Origin: Planctomycetaceae bacterium
GTDB lineage: Bacteria; Planctomycetota; Planctomycetia; Planctomycetales; Planctomycetaceae
NCBI GenBank assembly: GCA_003445035.1
Contig: DLVV01000373.1
Location: 1-10,783 of the forward strand
Length of the DNA stretch: 10,783 bases
Direction: 5' to 3'
Of this stretch, positions 1-7,716 are shown piece after piece. Position numbers and translations under genes: made by a program. Every line of letters begins with the position of its first letter. Positions within the stretch are counted from its first letter, which is position 1. A model generated the notes under the pieces. That model was not told where the DNA came from and made no database searches. It was given only the letters and a program-made list of their open reading frames with translations.

Positions 1-188
1 ACACGTCGGCCATGCGTTCGAATCTCGGGTCCGTTGTCTCCCGCTGACGTCGGAACCTCTCGGAACACCGGGAGCGACGACGGCGTGCGCCATCGACGTG
101 CCGATTCGGCAAGATCGTCTCCGCACAACCCGCCGGGACCACCGAGGACCGAGGGCGGCGGATTATACGGATCGGCTCGGAAACGCGA

Positions 189-239
189 CAAGATCAACGT
201 GCCCGAGGTGCGGCGGGCGGGGCCAGGGTTTTGATCTTG
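189..239. repeat. Nested inverted repeat (candidate leader RNA structure or operator)
   Basis: CAAGATCAA at 189-197 is the exact reverse complement of TTGATCTTG at 231-239. Inside it, GCCCG (201-205) can pair with CGGGC (214-218) around an 8-nt loop. The AT-containing outer arms stand out in a GC-rich background. The element lies about 100 nt upstream of the glycosyltransferase start and is not followed by a T-run, so a simple intrinsic terminator is unlikely. It could be a regulator-binding site or a 5'UTR structure. Confidence 0.45.
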
Positions 240-323
240 CTCCGTGCCAACAGCCAGCACTAGGATCCCTCGCGCCGATCCGGACAGATCGACTGGGATT
301 CGATCCGGAACGGAGATCGTGTC

Positions 324-328
324 AGGAG
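324..328 (+). promoter_or_regulatory. Ribosome binding site deciding the glycosyltransferase start
   Basis: AGGAG lies 9 nt before the ATG at 338. This supports the 401-residue protein over the longer frame beginning at 98, whose extra 80 residues look like non-coding translation. Confidence 0.7.
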
Positions 329-337
329 CTGGCGGCC

Positions 338-1543
338 ATGCAGGCAGGGACTTCCATTCGGAAACACCGGCCCCATGCGTGGATCATCGGTGGCGGCGGG
401 CTGCAACTGCGAATCCCGCTGATGAGATTGCTCGAGAAACACGGCTTCAAGATGTCCGCCGTGGGTCCGGGTTTCACCGAAGCATTTGCCGAGGCCGGGT
501 TCGACTATCACAGGTATCCACTGCGACGGGCCCTGAACCCGCTGGCCGATTACCGGGCCGGCAAGGTCCTTAAACAGCTGTTCCTCGAACACCGACCCGA
601 CCTGGTGCACTGCGTCAACACCAAGCCGACACTGCTGGTGCCTCCGATCGCCCGCCGCACCGGGGTCTCCGGTTGCGTGCGGACCATCACCGGTCTCGGA
701 GCCCTCTTCAGTTCCTCCTCTCCCCTGTCACTGTCATTGAGACTCGTCTACCGCCAAATGCAGCGGAAGGCCGAGCGAGACTGCGATTTCACCGCATTCC
801 AGAATCCCAACGACCGGGACTACTTCCGCCGCCACCGCATGTCGTTCTCCGACCGTGACGCGGTGGTGCTCGGGTCCGGAATCGATGTCGAAGCCGTTCG
901 GGCTCGACGGAGTTCACCCGCCGTCCAGTCGGACCTGCGACGAGAACTTCAGCTCGACGGACAGACACCGGTCGTGATGATGACGGCCCGGCTGATCCGA
1001 CCCAAGGGCATCGGCGAGTTCCTGGAGGCGGCCACCGCCGTCCGACGGACCCGGCCCGATATCACCTTCCTGCTGGTGGGCCCGGAGGTCCGTGAGGGTC
1101 CCGCGATCTTCCCGGTCGAACAGGTCCAGCGGTGCCCCGACGTGCGTTACCTGGGCTGGCGGGACGACGTCGCCGACCTGATGGCCATCAGTGATCTGCT
1201 GGTCCTGCCCAGCTACTTCCGCGAGGGCATCCCCCGAGTGTTGCTCGAAGGTGCGGCACTGAGCCTGCCCCTGATCACGACCGACATGCCCGGCTGTCGA
1301 GAAGTCGTCACCGACGGCGTCAACGGTCTGCTGGTCCCCGCTCGGAACGGACCGCGGCTGGGAACGGCCATTCTGGAACTGCTCGACGACCCCGCCCGCT
1401 GCCGGGACATGGGCCGTGCCAGCCGAACACTGGTGGAGGAGAGGTTCCACCTGGAGATGGTCGCCGCGTCCTACGCCGACATCTACCACCGCGTGCTGGG
1501 CACCGCGAAACCAGCGGAAGTCGACCTGCGACAGACCGCCTGA
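338..1543 (+). CDS. GT4-family glycosyltransferase (GT-B fold)
   Basis: This 401-residue protein probably transfers a sugar from a nucleotide donor to a lipid-linked glycan intermediate at the cytoplasmic face of the inner membrane. The N-terminal acceptor domain opens with a Rossmann-like strand and glycine-rich loop (AWIIGGGG, residues 14-21). The C-terminal donor domain includes VVMMTARLIRPKG (212-224), the strand LLVGP (245-249), and the retaining GT-B signature EX7E (Glu296 to Glu304 in EGIPRVLLE), followed by PGCREVVTDGVNGLLV. Length and layout are normal for GT4, close to the PglA/CapM-like branch. The start is set by AGGAG at 324-328. It is the only glycan gene in the left part on the plus strand, and it converges on the long minus-strand operon. 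The family is clear; the donor and acceptor sugars cannot be told from sequence. Confidence 0.93.
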   Translation: MQAGTSIRKHRPHAWIIGGGGLQLRIPLMRLLEKHGFKMSAVGPGFTEAFAEAGFDYHRYPLRRALNPLADYRAGKVLKQLFLEHRPDLVHCVNTKPTLLVPPIARRTGVSGCVRTITGLGALFSSSSPLSLSLRLVYRQMQRKAERDCDFTAFQNPNDRDYFRRHRMSFSDRDAVVLGSGIDVEAVRARRSSPAVQSDLRRELQLDGQTPVVMMTARLIRPKGIGEFLEAATAVRRTRPDITFLLVGPEVREGPAIFPVEQVQRCPDVRYLGWRDDVADLMAISDLLVLPSYFREGIPRVLLEGAALSLPLITTDMPGCREVVTDGVNGLLVPARNGPRLGTAILELLDDPARCRDMGRASRTLVEERFHLEMVAASYADIYHRVLGTAKPAEVDLRQTA

Positions 1544-1545
1544 AC

Positions 1546-1564
1546 CCGCCGTGGTCTCAGGCGG
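1546..1564. terminator. Possible bidirectional hairpin at a convergent gene junction
   Basis: CCGCC (1546-1550) pairs with GGCGG (1560-1564) across a 9-nt loop. The structure sits between the plus-strand glycosyltransferase stop (1541-1543) and includes the stop of the minus-strand amidotransferase gene (1557-1559). The 5-bp stem is short and there is no T-run on either side, so a terminator role is weakly supported. Confidence 0.25.
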
Positions 1565-3458
1565 CGGCGGTTGTCGCTCCGGAAACCGCCGAAAATCCCG
1601 AGAACGCCGCTGTCTGCAACCACAGTTCCAGCACCAGCAGCGAATAGACCAACGTGGGCCAGTTTCGCTCGGCCAGTGTCTGCTGGCCAAGCAGGCGATC
1701 GAGAAACCGCCCGTCGAGAAATTCTCGAATCCGGGCCGAGGAACTGCCCAGCGTGTCCATCAGCAGCTCGTGCAGGTCACCGGCCAGCCAGCGATCCAGC
1801 GGGATTTCGAATCCCCGCTTCCTGCCACTGATCACCTCGGCCGGAAGTTCGTCCTTCCAGCCGTCTCTCAACAGGCTCTTCAACCGTCCGCCCCGCAACC
1901 GGAAGCCCGGTGGCAACGAGGCGACGTATTCGGCCAGTCGGTGATCCAGCAGAGGCGACCGCCCCTCCAGAGAATGGGCCATCGTGGCCATGTCCATCTT
2001 CACCAGCAGTCCGCTGAGCAGGTTGACCCGAATGTCGGTGGCGGTCTGCGTGTCGAGAGCGCCCAGGCCCTGGGGTTGTACACTCTCGAGCCATTCCTCG
2101 GTCGACCGAACCGCCGGCCCCCGCCAGTGTTGCTGCTTGTCGACTTGTCGCAGCTTGTCCGACGTCCAGGCCAGGTACCGTTCCGCCGGTTCCAGGATCA
2201 ACCCGCGACACATTCTCGCCGCGAATCCCAGCGGGCTGCGGCGGCCCGGCGAGAGTCGTCCGAGCAGGGCCGCCCCCGCCCGAGCCGTCCAGTCGGGCAA
2301 CCAGCCGAGCCGTCCGGCCAGGTGAGCCGCGAGGTGCCGACGGTAGCCGGCAAAAATCTCGTCGCCGCCGTCGCCATTGAGCACCACGGTGACATGCTGC
2401 CGGGCCAGCCGCGAAATCGCGAGGCTGGGGATCGCACTGGGATCGGCGAACGGCTGATCATAGTGCCTGACCAACTCGAGCAATGTCTCTCGCGGAGCGA
2501 CCTCCAGGGGCAACACCATGTGCCTGACACCCAGTTGCCGTGCCGTTCGGGCGGCCACCTCTGACTCGTCAAAACGCGGATCGTCGACACCGACGGTGAA
2601 GGTCTGCAGGTCGGACCCAACCAGCTTCGCCGCCTCGCAGGCGATAATCGAAGAGTCGACGCCACCGGAGAGAAAGACACCCAGGGGCACATCCGAATGC
2701 AGCCGGGTGCGAACCGCCTCGGCCACCAGTTCGCGTGTCCGCTCGACCGCCGTGGAATAACTGGTGCTCAGCTTGCTCGAGTATCGCAACGACCAGTAGG
2801 GACTCACCCGGACATCCTGGCCGTCAAATGACAGTGTGCATCCCGGCGGCAACGCCTCTACACCGCGGAACACCGTCCCGGGCTGAGGCACACAACCCAG
2901 CGACAGGTAATCGGCGATCCCCTGTGGTCGCAGTTCCCACATGCCCCCGGCGGCCTCAAGCAACGGTCTCAGGGCCTTCAACTCCGAGGCGAACACCAGT
3001 CCCCCGTCGGGAGTCCGCGCGTAGTAGAGCGGTTTCTTGCCGAACCGATCCCGTGCCAGGACCAGCCGACGCGCGTCGCCATCCCAGATCGCCAGGGCAA
3101 ACATGCCGTTGAGCGACTCGCAGAACGATTCGCCATGATCCTCGTACAGGTGCACCGCCACTTCGGTGTCCGACGCCGTCGACAGCACGTGCCCGGCCTG
3201 CCGCAACGAACCGGCCAATTCCCGGTAGTTGTAGATCTCGCCGTTCATCACCACCGCGCAGGTCCGCTGTTCGTTGAACAGGGGCTGCCGACCGGTCTCC
3301 AGGTCGACGACCGACAATCGTCGCATGCCCAGGAACACTCCCCCGTCGCTGAACTGACCCTCGTCATCGGGTCCACGGTGCAGGATGCGGGACAGCGCGT
3401 CGTCCCGGATTCCGGGTTCGAGCGGCCGCTGCGTCCATGATCCGAGTATTCCACACAT
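1557..3458 (-). CDS. AsnB-like glutamine-dependent amidotransferase (asparagine synthase family), paralogue 1
   Basis: This 633-residue two-domain enzyme is expected to hydrolyse glutamine and pass ammonia to an ATP-activated carboxylate. The start is fixed by MCGILG, which places the nucleophile Cys2 at the mature N-terminus. The class II glutaminase domain (about 1-190) shows HRGPDDEG (27-34), NGEIYN (72-77) and Asp97 in TASDTEV. The synthetase domain (about 235-590) has the PPi loop SGGVDSS (264-270) and NGDGGDE (361-367). Further on come SPLLDHRL and RKRGFEIPLDRWL, typical of the AsnB C-terminal part. The gene starts 2 nt after the stop of the upstream glycosyltransferase and is last in the minus-strand operon. 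The family includes true asparagine synthetases, but AsnB-like proteins in polysaccharide loci, such as WbpS of Pseudomonas O-antigen clusters, are linked to amidated uronic acids; that role here is inference. The Shine-Dalgarno is weak, so translation may depend on coupling. Confidence 0.95.
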   Translation of the reverse strand: MCGILGSWTQRPLEPGIRDDALSRILHRGPDDEGQFSDGGVFLGMRRLSVVDLETGRQPLFNEQRTCAVVMNGEIYNYRELAGSLRQAGHVLSTASDTEVAVHLYEDHGESFCESLNGMFALAIWDGDARRLVLARDRFGKKPLYYARTPDGGLVFASELKALRPLLEAAGGMWELRPQGIADYLSLGCVPQPGTVFRGVEALPPGCTLSFDGQDVRVSPYWSLRYSSKLSTSYSTAVERTRELVAEAVRTRLHSDVPLGVFLSGGVDSSIIACEAAKLVGSDLQTFTVGVDDPRFDESEVAARTARQLGVRHMVLPLEVAPRETLLELVRHYDQPFADPSAIPSLAISRLARQHVTVVLNGDGGDEIFAGYRRHLAAHLAGRLGWLPDWTARAGAALLGRLSPGRRSPLGFAARMCRGLILEPAERYLAWTSDKLRQVDKQQHWRGPAVRSTEEWLESVQPQGLGALDTQTATDIRVNLLSGLLVKMDMATMAHSLEGRSPLLDHRLAEYVASLPPGFRLRGGRLKSLLRDGWKDELPAEVISGRKRGFEIPLDRWLAGDLHELLMDTLGSSSARIREFLDGRFLDRLLGQQTLAERNWPTLVYSLLVLELWLQTAAFSGFSAVSGATTAAA

Positions 3459-3460
3459 GG

Positions 3461-4642
3461 TCAGGCGGCCTGCTTGGTGATCGTCTGGTCCTGCCGGGGA
3501 GCGAGACCCAGCACGTCATCCCACAACTGTTCGAAACGTCCCACCATCCGTCCCAGGCCGAACTCCTCGATGATCCGCCGTCGCCCGACGTCTCCAATCC
3601 GTCTCCGCTCGAAAACCGTCATCTGCAGCAACTCGTCGATCGCGGCGGCCAGTTCCCCGGCCCCCCCCACCGGAACAACCCGGCCGGCCGACCCCACCAG
3701 CTGGGCCGAGCCGCCGGCATCGGTCACGACACAGGGCACCCCGCTCGCCATCGCCTCGCCCACGGTATTGGGCAGGCCCTCGGTGTGAGAAGCGAGGAAC
3801 GCCACGTCCAGTGCGGCCTGCCAGGCGGGCATGTCGTCCCGGCGTCCCAACAGGTGCAGACGTTCCCGGCAACCGGACTCGTCGGCCAGCCTCACCAGTT
3901 CCGTGTTGTCACCATCGACCCCGTTCCCGCACATCAACACGTGCAGGTCCGCGTGTCGGGCCATCAGCACCGACGCCGTCGCCAGCGCCGTCTCGAAGTC
4001 CTTCAGCGGATCCCACCGCGCGGCCATGCCGACCAGCCGGGTGTCGGCGGGAACACCGAGTTCGCGTCTCAGCGCCCGGCGAGACTCTTCGGAGGGTCCA
4101 AAACGGTCCGTGTCGAACCCGTTGGGAATCACCTCCATCCGCCCGGCGTCGTAGCCCAGGTCCCGGTGAACATCCCGGCCGGCACACGAGTTGACGATGA
4201 TCCTCTCGGGTATCCAACCCGACAGCGCCGCGCAGACCCGGGCCGTCCAGCAGGTGGTCAGCTTGTCCCGGCCCCGCGTCGGCCCATTCATACGCACGTT
4301 CCAGACCAGTGGTACACCGGGGCGGGCCAATCGCGTGGCCAGTCCGCCAAGCAGGTCCGAGTGATACAACCAGGTCTGGACCAGGTCGGGGGAAAACGCC
4401 CGCACCGAACGCAGCAGTCGTACCAGGCTTGATGGCCCGGGGACCCCTCGCCGCATGCCGATGAACGTCACCGGCACATCGATCGATTCCAAGCTCCGCG
4501 AAGCCGGGCCACCCCCGATCAGTGACACGACATGCGGTGACCAGCGATCCCGATCGAGCCGGTCCAGCAATCGAACCAGCATCATCTCGGCTCCCCCGAG
4601 ATTCAGGTTGTTGATCACGTGCAGGACACGGCGAGCCGTCAT
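3461..4642 (-). CDS. GT4-family glycosyltransferase (GT-B fold)
   Basis: This 393-residue protein is a second cytoplasmic, retaining-type glycosyltransferase of the pathway. It opens with RVLHVINNLNLGGAEMMLV (5-23); the GGAE loop is typical of GT4 N-terminal domains. Later motifs are VIPNGFDTDRF (171-181), LVGMAARWDPLKDF (203-216), LHLLGRRDDMPAW (262-274) and EX7E (Glu288 to Glu296 in EGLPNTVGE), followed by GVPCVVTDAGG. The open frame extends upstream to 4888, but those 82 residues are unlike any family and overlap the polymerase gene in another frame. The ATG at 4642 has GGAG at 4655-4652 with 9-nt spacing and overlaps the preceding gene's stop as ATGA. Oddity: a run of eight G on the coding strand (3668-3661) encodes part of VGGAG near residues 325-329; slippage would change about the last 65 residues. 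Donor and acceptor cannot be assigned. Confidence 0.94.
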   Translation of the reverse strand: MTARRVLHVINNLNLGGAEMMLVRLLDRLDRDRWSPHVVSLIGGGPASRSLESIDVPVTFIGMRRGVPGPSSLVRLLRSVRAFSPDLVQTWLYHSDLLGGLATRLARPGVPLVWNVRMNGPTRGRDKLTTCWTARVCAALSGWIPERIIVNSCAGRDVHRDLGYDAGRMEVIPNGFDTDRFGPSEESRRALRRELGVPADTRLVGMAARWDPLKDFETALATASVLMARHADLHVLMCGNGVDGDNTELVRLADESGCRERLHLLGRRDDMPAWQAALDVAFLASHTEGLPNTVGEAMASGVPCVVTDAGGSAQLVGSAGRVVPVGGAGELAAAIDELLQMTVFERRRIGDVGRRRIIEEFGLGRMVGRFEQLWDDVLGLAPRQDQTITKQAA

Positions 4643-5844
4643 CTGGGACTGCTCCAGGTCAGTGGGGAGGCGTGGGGCGACCACGCGAGACGAGGGAGTT
4701 CGACGGGAACCGCCTGAGAGACCTGGGCCAGCACGGCACCGCCGACCAGCACCGGAAGAGCCTGGAAGCTGACCAGCAGCGCGGTCATCACCGTCAGGGC
4801 CAGTAGATGGGCCAGCACGTACGCGGCCACGTGTCGCTGTCCCTGCTTCCACAATCCACGGACAACCATCCCCATTCCCAGGAAGCACATCATCGCCGCC
4901 GGCAGACCACCGGCCAGGATCACGCCGAGGTAATACACGTGCACGGTGTTGTTGGTCATCTCCGAGACGCGGGCATGCGCTCCTGCCGGGCCGTAGCCCA
5001 GCAGCAGGACGTCCGATGCGTAGTTCATCGAGACGTCTATCAGCGCCATCCGGTTGTCGATCGAATCCTCCAACCGGTCGGCACGCTTGGTGACCAGGTC
5101 ACCGAATCGATACCAGAGGTCGGTCACACCGCCAGCCCCCTCGCTGGCCAACGTCCATCCCATGCCGAGCAAAACCATCCACACGGCGACCTGTCGGCGT
5201 CGCGGTTCGTGCCAGAGGTACCACAGCACACCGGGCACCGCGAAGATGATCGACTTGGAGACCGCTGCCAGCAGGCCGAGAATCAACACCAGCAGAACAC
5301 CAATCCTGGTCGCGATCTTTCGCAGCCAGGGAATCAGCAACAGGCACGGAGTCAGGCTCATCACCAGGGAGTTGCATTTCAGGCACAGGCCGGCAGCCCG
5401 GGAAAATCCCGAGTTGAACACGATGACCCGCTGGTTCCCCAGTTCGGGCAGGTAGCCGGCCCCCTGCCCGACCGCGATCAACGAATTGGTTGCCGCCGAG
5501 GCCAGGACCACAACGACGATCCGTCGAACCGGCAGGCCAACAAAGGCAACCCACCCGAACGGCAGGACGAACCCCCAGATGTAGAACACCTGGATCAACT
5601 CGACCATCCCCCCGTCGGGGTCGAACAGGGTGGAGAGCACGAACAGGGGCAGTGCACACAGGAACGGAACCTGGAATCCCTGCAACTGGAGCAGCCGGGG
5701 AGCATTCAACAGGACCGCTGCCACCAGGAAGACGTCGGCGATGGTGAAGCTGACCCCGAAGTTCAGTGCCGGGAACGGAAGCAGGAACAGCGCCACTGTC
5801 GCGAAGAACTTCTGCAGCGAACTGGTCGACGACGAGGGATTCAT
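4639..5844 (-). CDS. Wzy-type polysaccharide polymerase / O-antigen ligase-like membrane protein
   Basis: This 401-residue protein is strongly hydrophobic, with many predicted membrane segments (for example about 12-30, 33-47, 58-73, 83-104, 108-128, 157-173, 181-206, 219-234, 303-327 and 338-376). Between the last clusters lies a polar stretch (about 240-300) containing RLEDSIDNRMALID and LLGYGPAGAH, then NNTVHVYYLGVILAGGLP. This layout, a large periplasmic loop with a GYGP-type motif and an N/H-containing segment before a membrane helix, is usual in the Wzy/WaaL superfamily. Wzy joins lipid-linked repeat units in the periplasm, whereas WaaL transfers finished glycan to an acceptor; sequence alone does not separate them. 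A flippase and glycosyltransferases in the same operon favour polymerase. The start at 5844 has GGAGG (5854-5850) 5 nt upstream and overlaps the previous stop as ATGA; a 129-residue upstream extension is rejected as non-coding. It ends in an ATGA overlap with the glycosyltransferase gene. Confidence 0.82.
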   Translation of the reverse strand: MNPSSSTSSLQKFFATVALFLLPFPALNFGVSFTIADVFLVAAVLLNAPRLLQLQGFQVPFLCALPLFVLSTLFDPDGGMVELIQVFYIWGFVLPFGWVAFVGLPVRRIVVVVLASAATNSLIAVGQGAGYLPELGNQRVIVFNSGFSRAAGLCLKCNSLVMSLTPCLLLIPWLRKIATRIGVLLVLILGLLAAVSKSIIFAVPGVLWYLWHEPRRRQVAVWMVLLGMGWTLASEGAGGVTDLWYRFGDLVTKRADRLEDSIDNRMALIDVSMNYASDVLLLGYGPAGAHARVSEMTNNTVHVYYLGVILAGGLPAAMMCFLGMGMVVRGLWKQGQRHVAAYVLAHLLALTVMTALLVSFQALPVLVGGAVLAQVSQAVPVELPRLAWSPHASPLTWSSPR

Positions 5845-7715
5845 GCGGCCCTCCCCACCGGCTGCCGCGATGAACCCATCGAGGCCCGTTGCAGCATTTC
5901 CGACAGCAGAAACAGCTTCCAGACCCCACCGGCATGCTCGGAGTGACCACGCAGGAAATCCCGTTCGACCGACCGCACCGTCCGCATCTCGATCCAGCCA
6001 CACTCCCGGAAGGCTCGTGCCCGGAGCGAATCGGACACGCGTTCGCGAAGCGGTCCGGACAGCCAGGAACTCAAGGGAACGTCGAATCCGGACTTGGGCC
6101 GCTCGAACAACTGCCGGGGCACGCGGCGGGCCAGCAGGTTCCGCAGAACACTCTTGGGCCCCTGGGCCATCCGGGCCGCTGTCGACAGCCCGGCCCCGAG
6201 GGACATCACCCGGCGGTCCAGCAACGGACAACGGACTTCCAGACCGTATCTCATCGAGGCGCGGTCGACTTTCACCTGCAGGTCGTCGGGGATGTAGTGG
6301 GCGACATCGAAGGCCGCAGCCTGCGAGAGCGGATCCGCATCAACCCGTCCGAAGACATCGCGAACCAATTGCACCGGGGCTTCGTCGGCACCCGCCACAT
6401 CGGGGATCAACTGGGCCAGCGGCGTGGCATGCCAACCTCGCAGGATCTCGGCGTACAACCCGGCCGCATCCCGCTTCTGAAGCCAACGGGCGATCCGGTT
6501 GCCGCGACGGCGATCGCAGTTGCGGGCCAGCCACCCGGCAACCGAACGAAACACCCCCGGCCACCGCCCGGCAGACAGTGCCCGACGGAACCAGCCGTAG
6601 CGAGCGTAGCCACCAAAGCACTCGTCCCCTCCGTCCCCACACAACGCCACCCGCACGTGACGTCGGACCTCGCGACACAACAACATTGTCGGCAGTCCGG
6701 AGGTGTCGGCGTAGGGCTGCTCGTAACAGTCCAGGTAGTCGTCGACCAGTCCGGGCAGTTGATCCAGTCGCACGCGAATGTCGCGGTGGGGCAGGCCCAG
6801 TTCGGCTGCCACCGCGGCGGCCTGTGGACCCTCGTTGAACCGCGGATCATCGAAAGACACGGTGAACGTCGGCAGGTCACCACGACCCGCCGACGCCAGC
6901 GAAGCTGCGACGAGTGACGAATCGACTCCACCCGACAGAAACGTCCCCACCGGAACGTCGCTGACGGTCCGTCGCACGACCGAGTCGTCAACCAGGTCCT
7001 GGATCTCCTCGAGATCGACCGATGGCTGCGAACCCCACGACCACGAGAGCGGATCGTGAAATCGGTGTCGTGCCACGACTCGCCCACCGCGGAGTTGGAC
7101 CCGTTCGCCGGGCCGCAACTGGGAGACGTCACGGTAGAAGGTGTCGGGAGCCGGGATGTACCCGAAATGCAGGAAAAACGGTACGCGACTCGGATCCGGA
7201 TCCAGCGGCAGACCGGAGAAAGCACGCAGTTCCGAGCCAAACGCGACGTAGCCGTTTGACTCGTAGAGATAGAGTGGCTTCTTGCCGGCCGCATCACGAG
7301 CAAGCCAGGCGGTCCCTGACTCGATGCCGTAGAACACGGCGGCGAACATGCCGTTGATCTCGTCCAGCACATCCGGGCCACATCGGTCAAACGCTTCCAG
7401 CAACACCTCGCTGTCACTGGTCGTCCTCAGGACAACACCAGGACAGAAACGGGCGACCAGTTCTTCGGTGTTGTAGATCTCGCCGTTGAAGACCAGCACC
7501 GTGCGGCCGCTGGCCGAGACCATGGGCTGATTCGCCCTTGGATCGAGATCGCGGATCGCCAGTCGACGAAACCCCAGTTCAAAATTCCCGGCGGGACACT
7601 TCCACGTCCCGGCCGCATCGGGGCCACGGTGTGCCAGCGACTCGGCCATCGTGCCCGCGTCGAGACATTTGCCCCGGTCGATATCAAGCCGCTGGAGACC
7701 GGCGAATCCACACAT
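5841..7715 (-). CDS. AsnB-like glutamine-dependent amidotransferase (asparagine synthase family), paralogue 2
   Basis: This 624-residue enzyme has the same two-domain plan as its paralogue at 1557-3458 but is clearly diverged. The start MCGFAG is chosen because it exposes Cys2 as the glutaminase nucleophile; an ATG 14 codons upstream (7757) would bury it. The glutaminase domain shows AHRGPDAAG (28-36), NGEIYN (77-82) and Asp101 in TTSDSEV. The synthetase domain has SGGVDSS (261-267), CGDGGDE (359-365), then LEVRCPLLDRRV and RPKSGFDVPLSSWL near the C-terminus. All expected catalytic motifs appear intact. The gene begins 1 nt after the flippase stop and overlaps the start of the polymerase gene (ATGA at 5844-5841), so it sits between Wzx and Wzy. 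It probably amidates a carboxylate of the glycan or its precursor; a housekeeping asparagine synthetase is less likely in this setting but not excluded. Confidence 0.94.
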   Translation of the reverse strand: MCGFAGLQRLDIDRGKCLDAGTMAESLAHRGPDAAGTWKCPAGNFELGFRRLAIRDLDPRANQPMVSASGRTVLVFNGEIYNTEELVARFCPGVVLRTTSDSEVLLEAFDRCGPDVLDEINGMFAAVFYGIESGTAWLARDAAGKKPLYLYESNGYVAFGSELRAFSGLPLDPDPSRVPFFLHFGYIPAPDTFYRDVSQLRPGERVQLRGGRVVARHRFHDPLSWSWGSQPSVDLEEIQDLVDDSVVRRTVSDVPVGTFLSGGVDSSLVAASLASAGRGDLPTFTVSFDDPRFNEGPQAAAVAAELGLPHRDIRVRLDQLPGLVDDYLDCYEQPYADTSGLPTMLLCREVRRHVRVALCGDGGDECFGGYARYGWFRRALSAGRWPGVFRSVAGWLARNCDRRRGNRIARWLQKRDAAGLYAEILRGWHATPLAQLIPDVAGADEAPVQLVRDVFGRVDADPLSQAAAFDVAHYIPDDLQVKVDRASMRYGLEVRCPLLDRRVMSLGAGLSTAARMAQGPKSVLRNLLARRVPRQLFERPKSGFDVPLSSWLSGPLRERVSDSLRARAFRECGWIEMRTVRSVERDFLRGHSEHAGGVWKLFLLSEMLQRASMGSSRQPVGRAA

Positions 7716-7716
7716 G

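Larger units (their letters stand above)
1..337. other. Non-coding leader upstream of the plus-strand glycosyltransferase
   Basis: No convincing gene is seen here. The open frame that continues upstream of the glycosyltransferase (from position 98) translates to Arg/Pro-rich sequence without family similarity, so it is read as non-coding. It contains an ATTATAC stretch at 162-168 that resembles a -10 box but lacks a recognisable -35 partner, a nested inverted repeat at 189-239, and a Shine-Dalgarno AGGAG at 324-328. A promoter plus structured 5' leader for the downstream gene is a reasonable but unproven reading. Confidence 0.5.

Noticed and set aside
10..30. GTTCGAATC resembling a tRNA T-loop near the left edge
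   Set aside because: The flanking bases (12-16 and 24-28) do not form the 5-bp T-stem: only two Watson-Crick pairs and one wobble are possible, so there is no 3' end of a tRNA here.
98..337. N-terminal extension of the plus-strand glycosyltransferase frame
   Set aside because: The 80 extra residues are Arg/Pro-rich without family likeness, and AGGAG at 324-328 fits the ATG at 338.
1416..2564. Long plus-strand open frame (382 codons) opposite amidotransferase 1
   Set aside because: It is rich in Gln, Pro and Arg, has no recognisable motif and lies antisense to a well-supported gene; such frames are expected in GC-rich DNA.
3437..4432. Plus-strand open frame (331 codons) opposite the minus-strand glycosyltransferase
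   Set aside because: The composition is typical of an antisense shadow (His/Gln/Pro/Arg-rich) and no domain is recognisable.
4643..4888. 82-residue N-terminal extension of the minus-strand glycosyltransferase
   Set aside because: It overlaps the end of the polymerase gene in another frame, looks like non-coding translation, and a good ribosome site plus the GT4 N-terminal motif support the start at 4642.
5845..6231. 129-residue N-terminal extension of the polymerase
   Set aside because: It overlaps conserved C-terminal codons of amidotransferase 2, is not hydrophobic, and GGAGG precedes the ATG at 5844.
4807..6917. Several long plus-strand frames opposite the polymerase and amidotransferase 2
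   Set aside because: They have shadow composition and no motifs, while the minus strand carries intact conserved catalytic motifs.
3228..7487. An 18-nt identical stretch in both amidotransferase genes (3228-3245 and 7470-7487) as a recombination repeat
   Set aside because: It encodes the conserved NGEIYN motif of the glutaminase domain, so shared function and codon bias explain it; flanking DNA differs.
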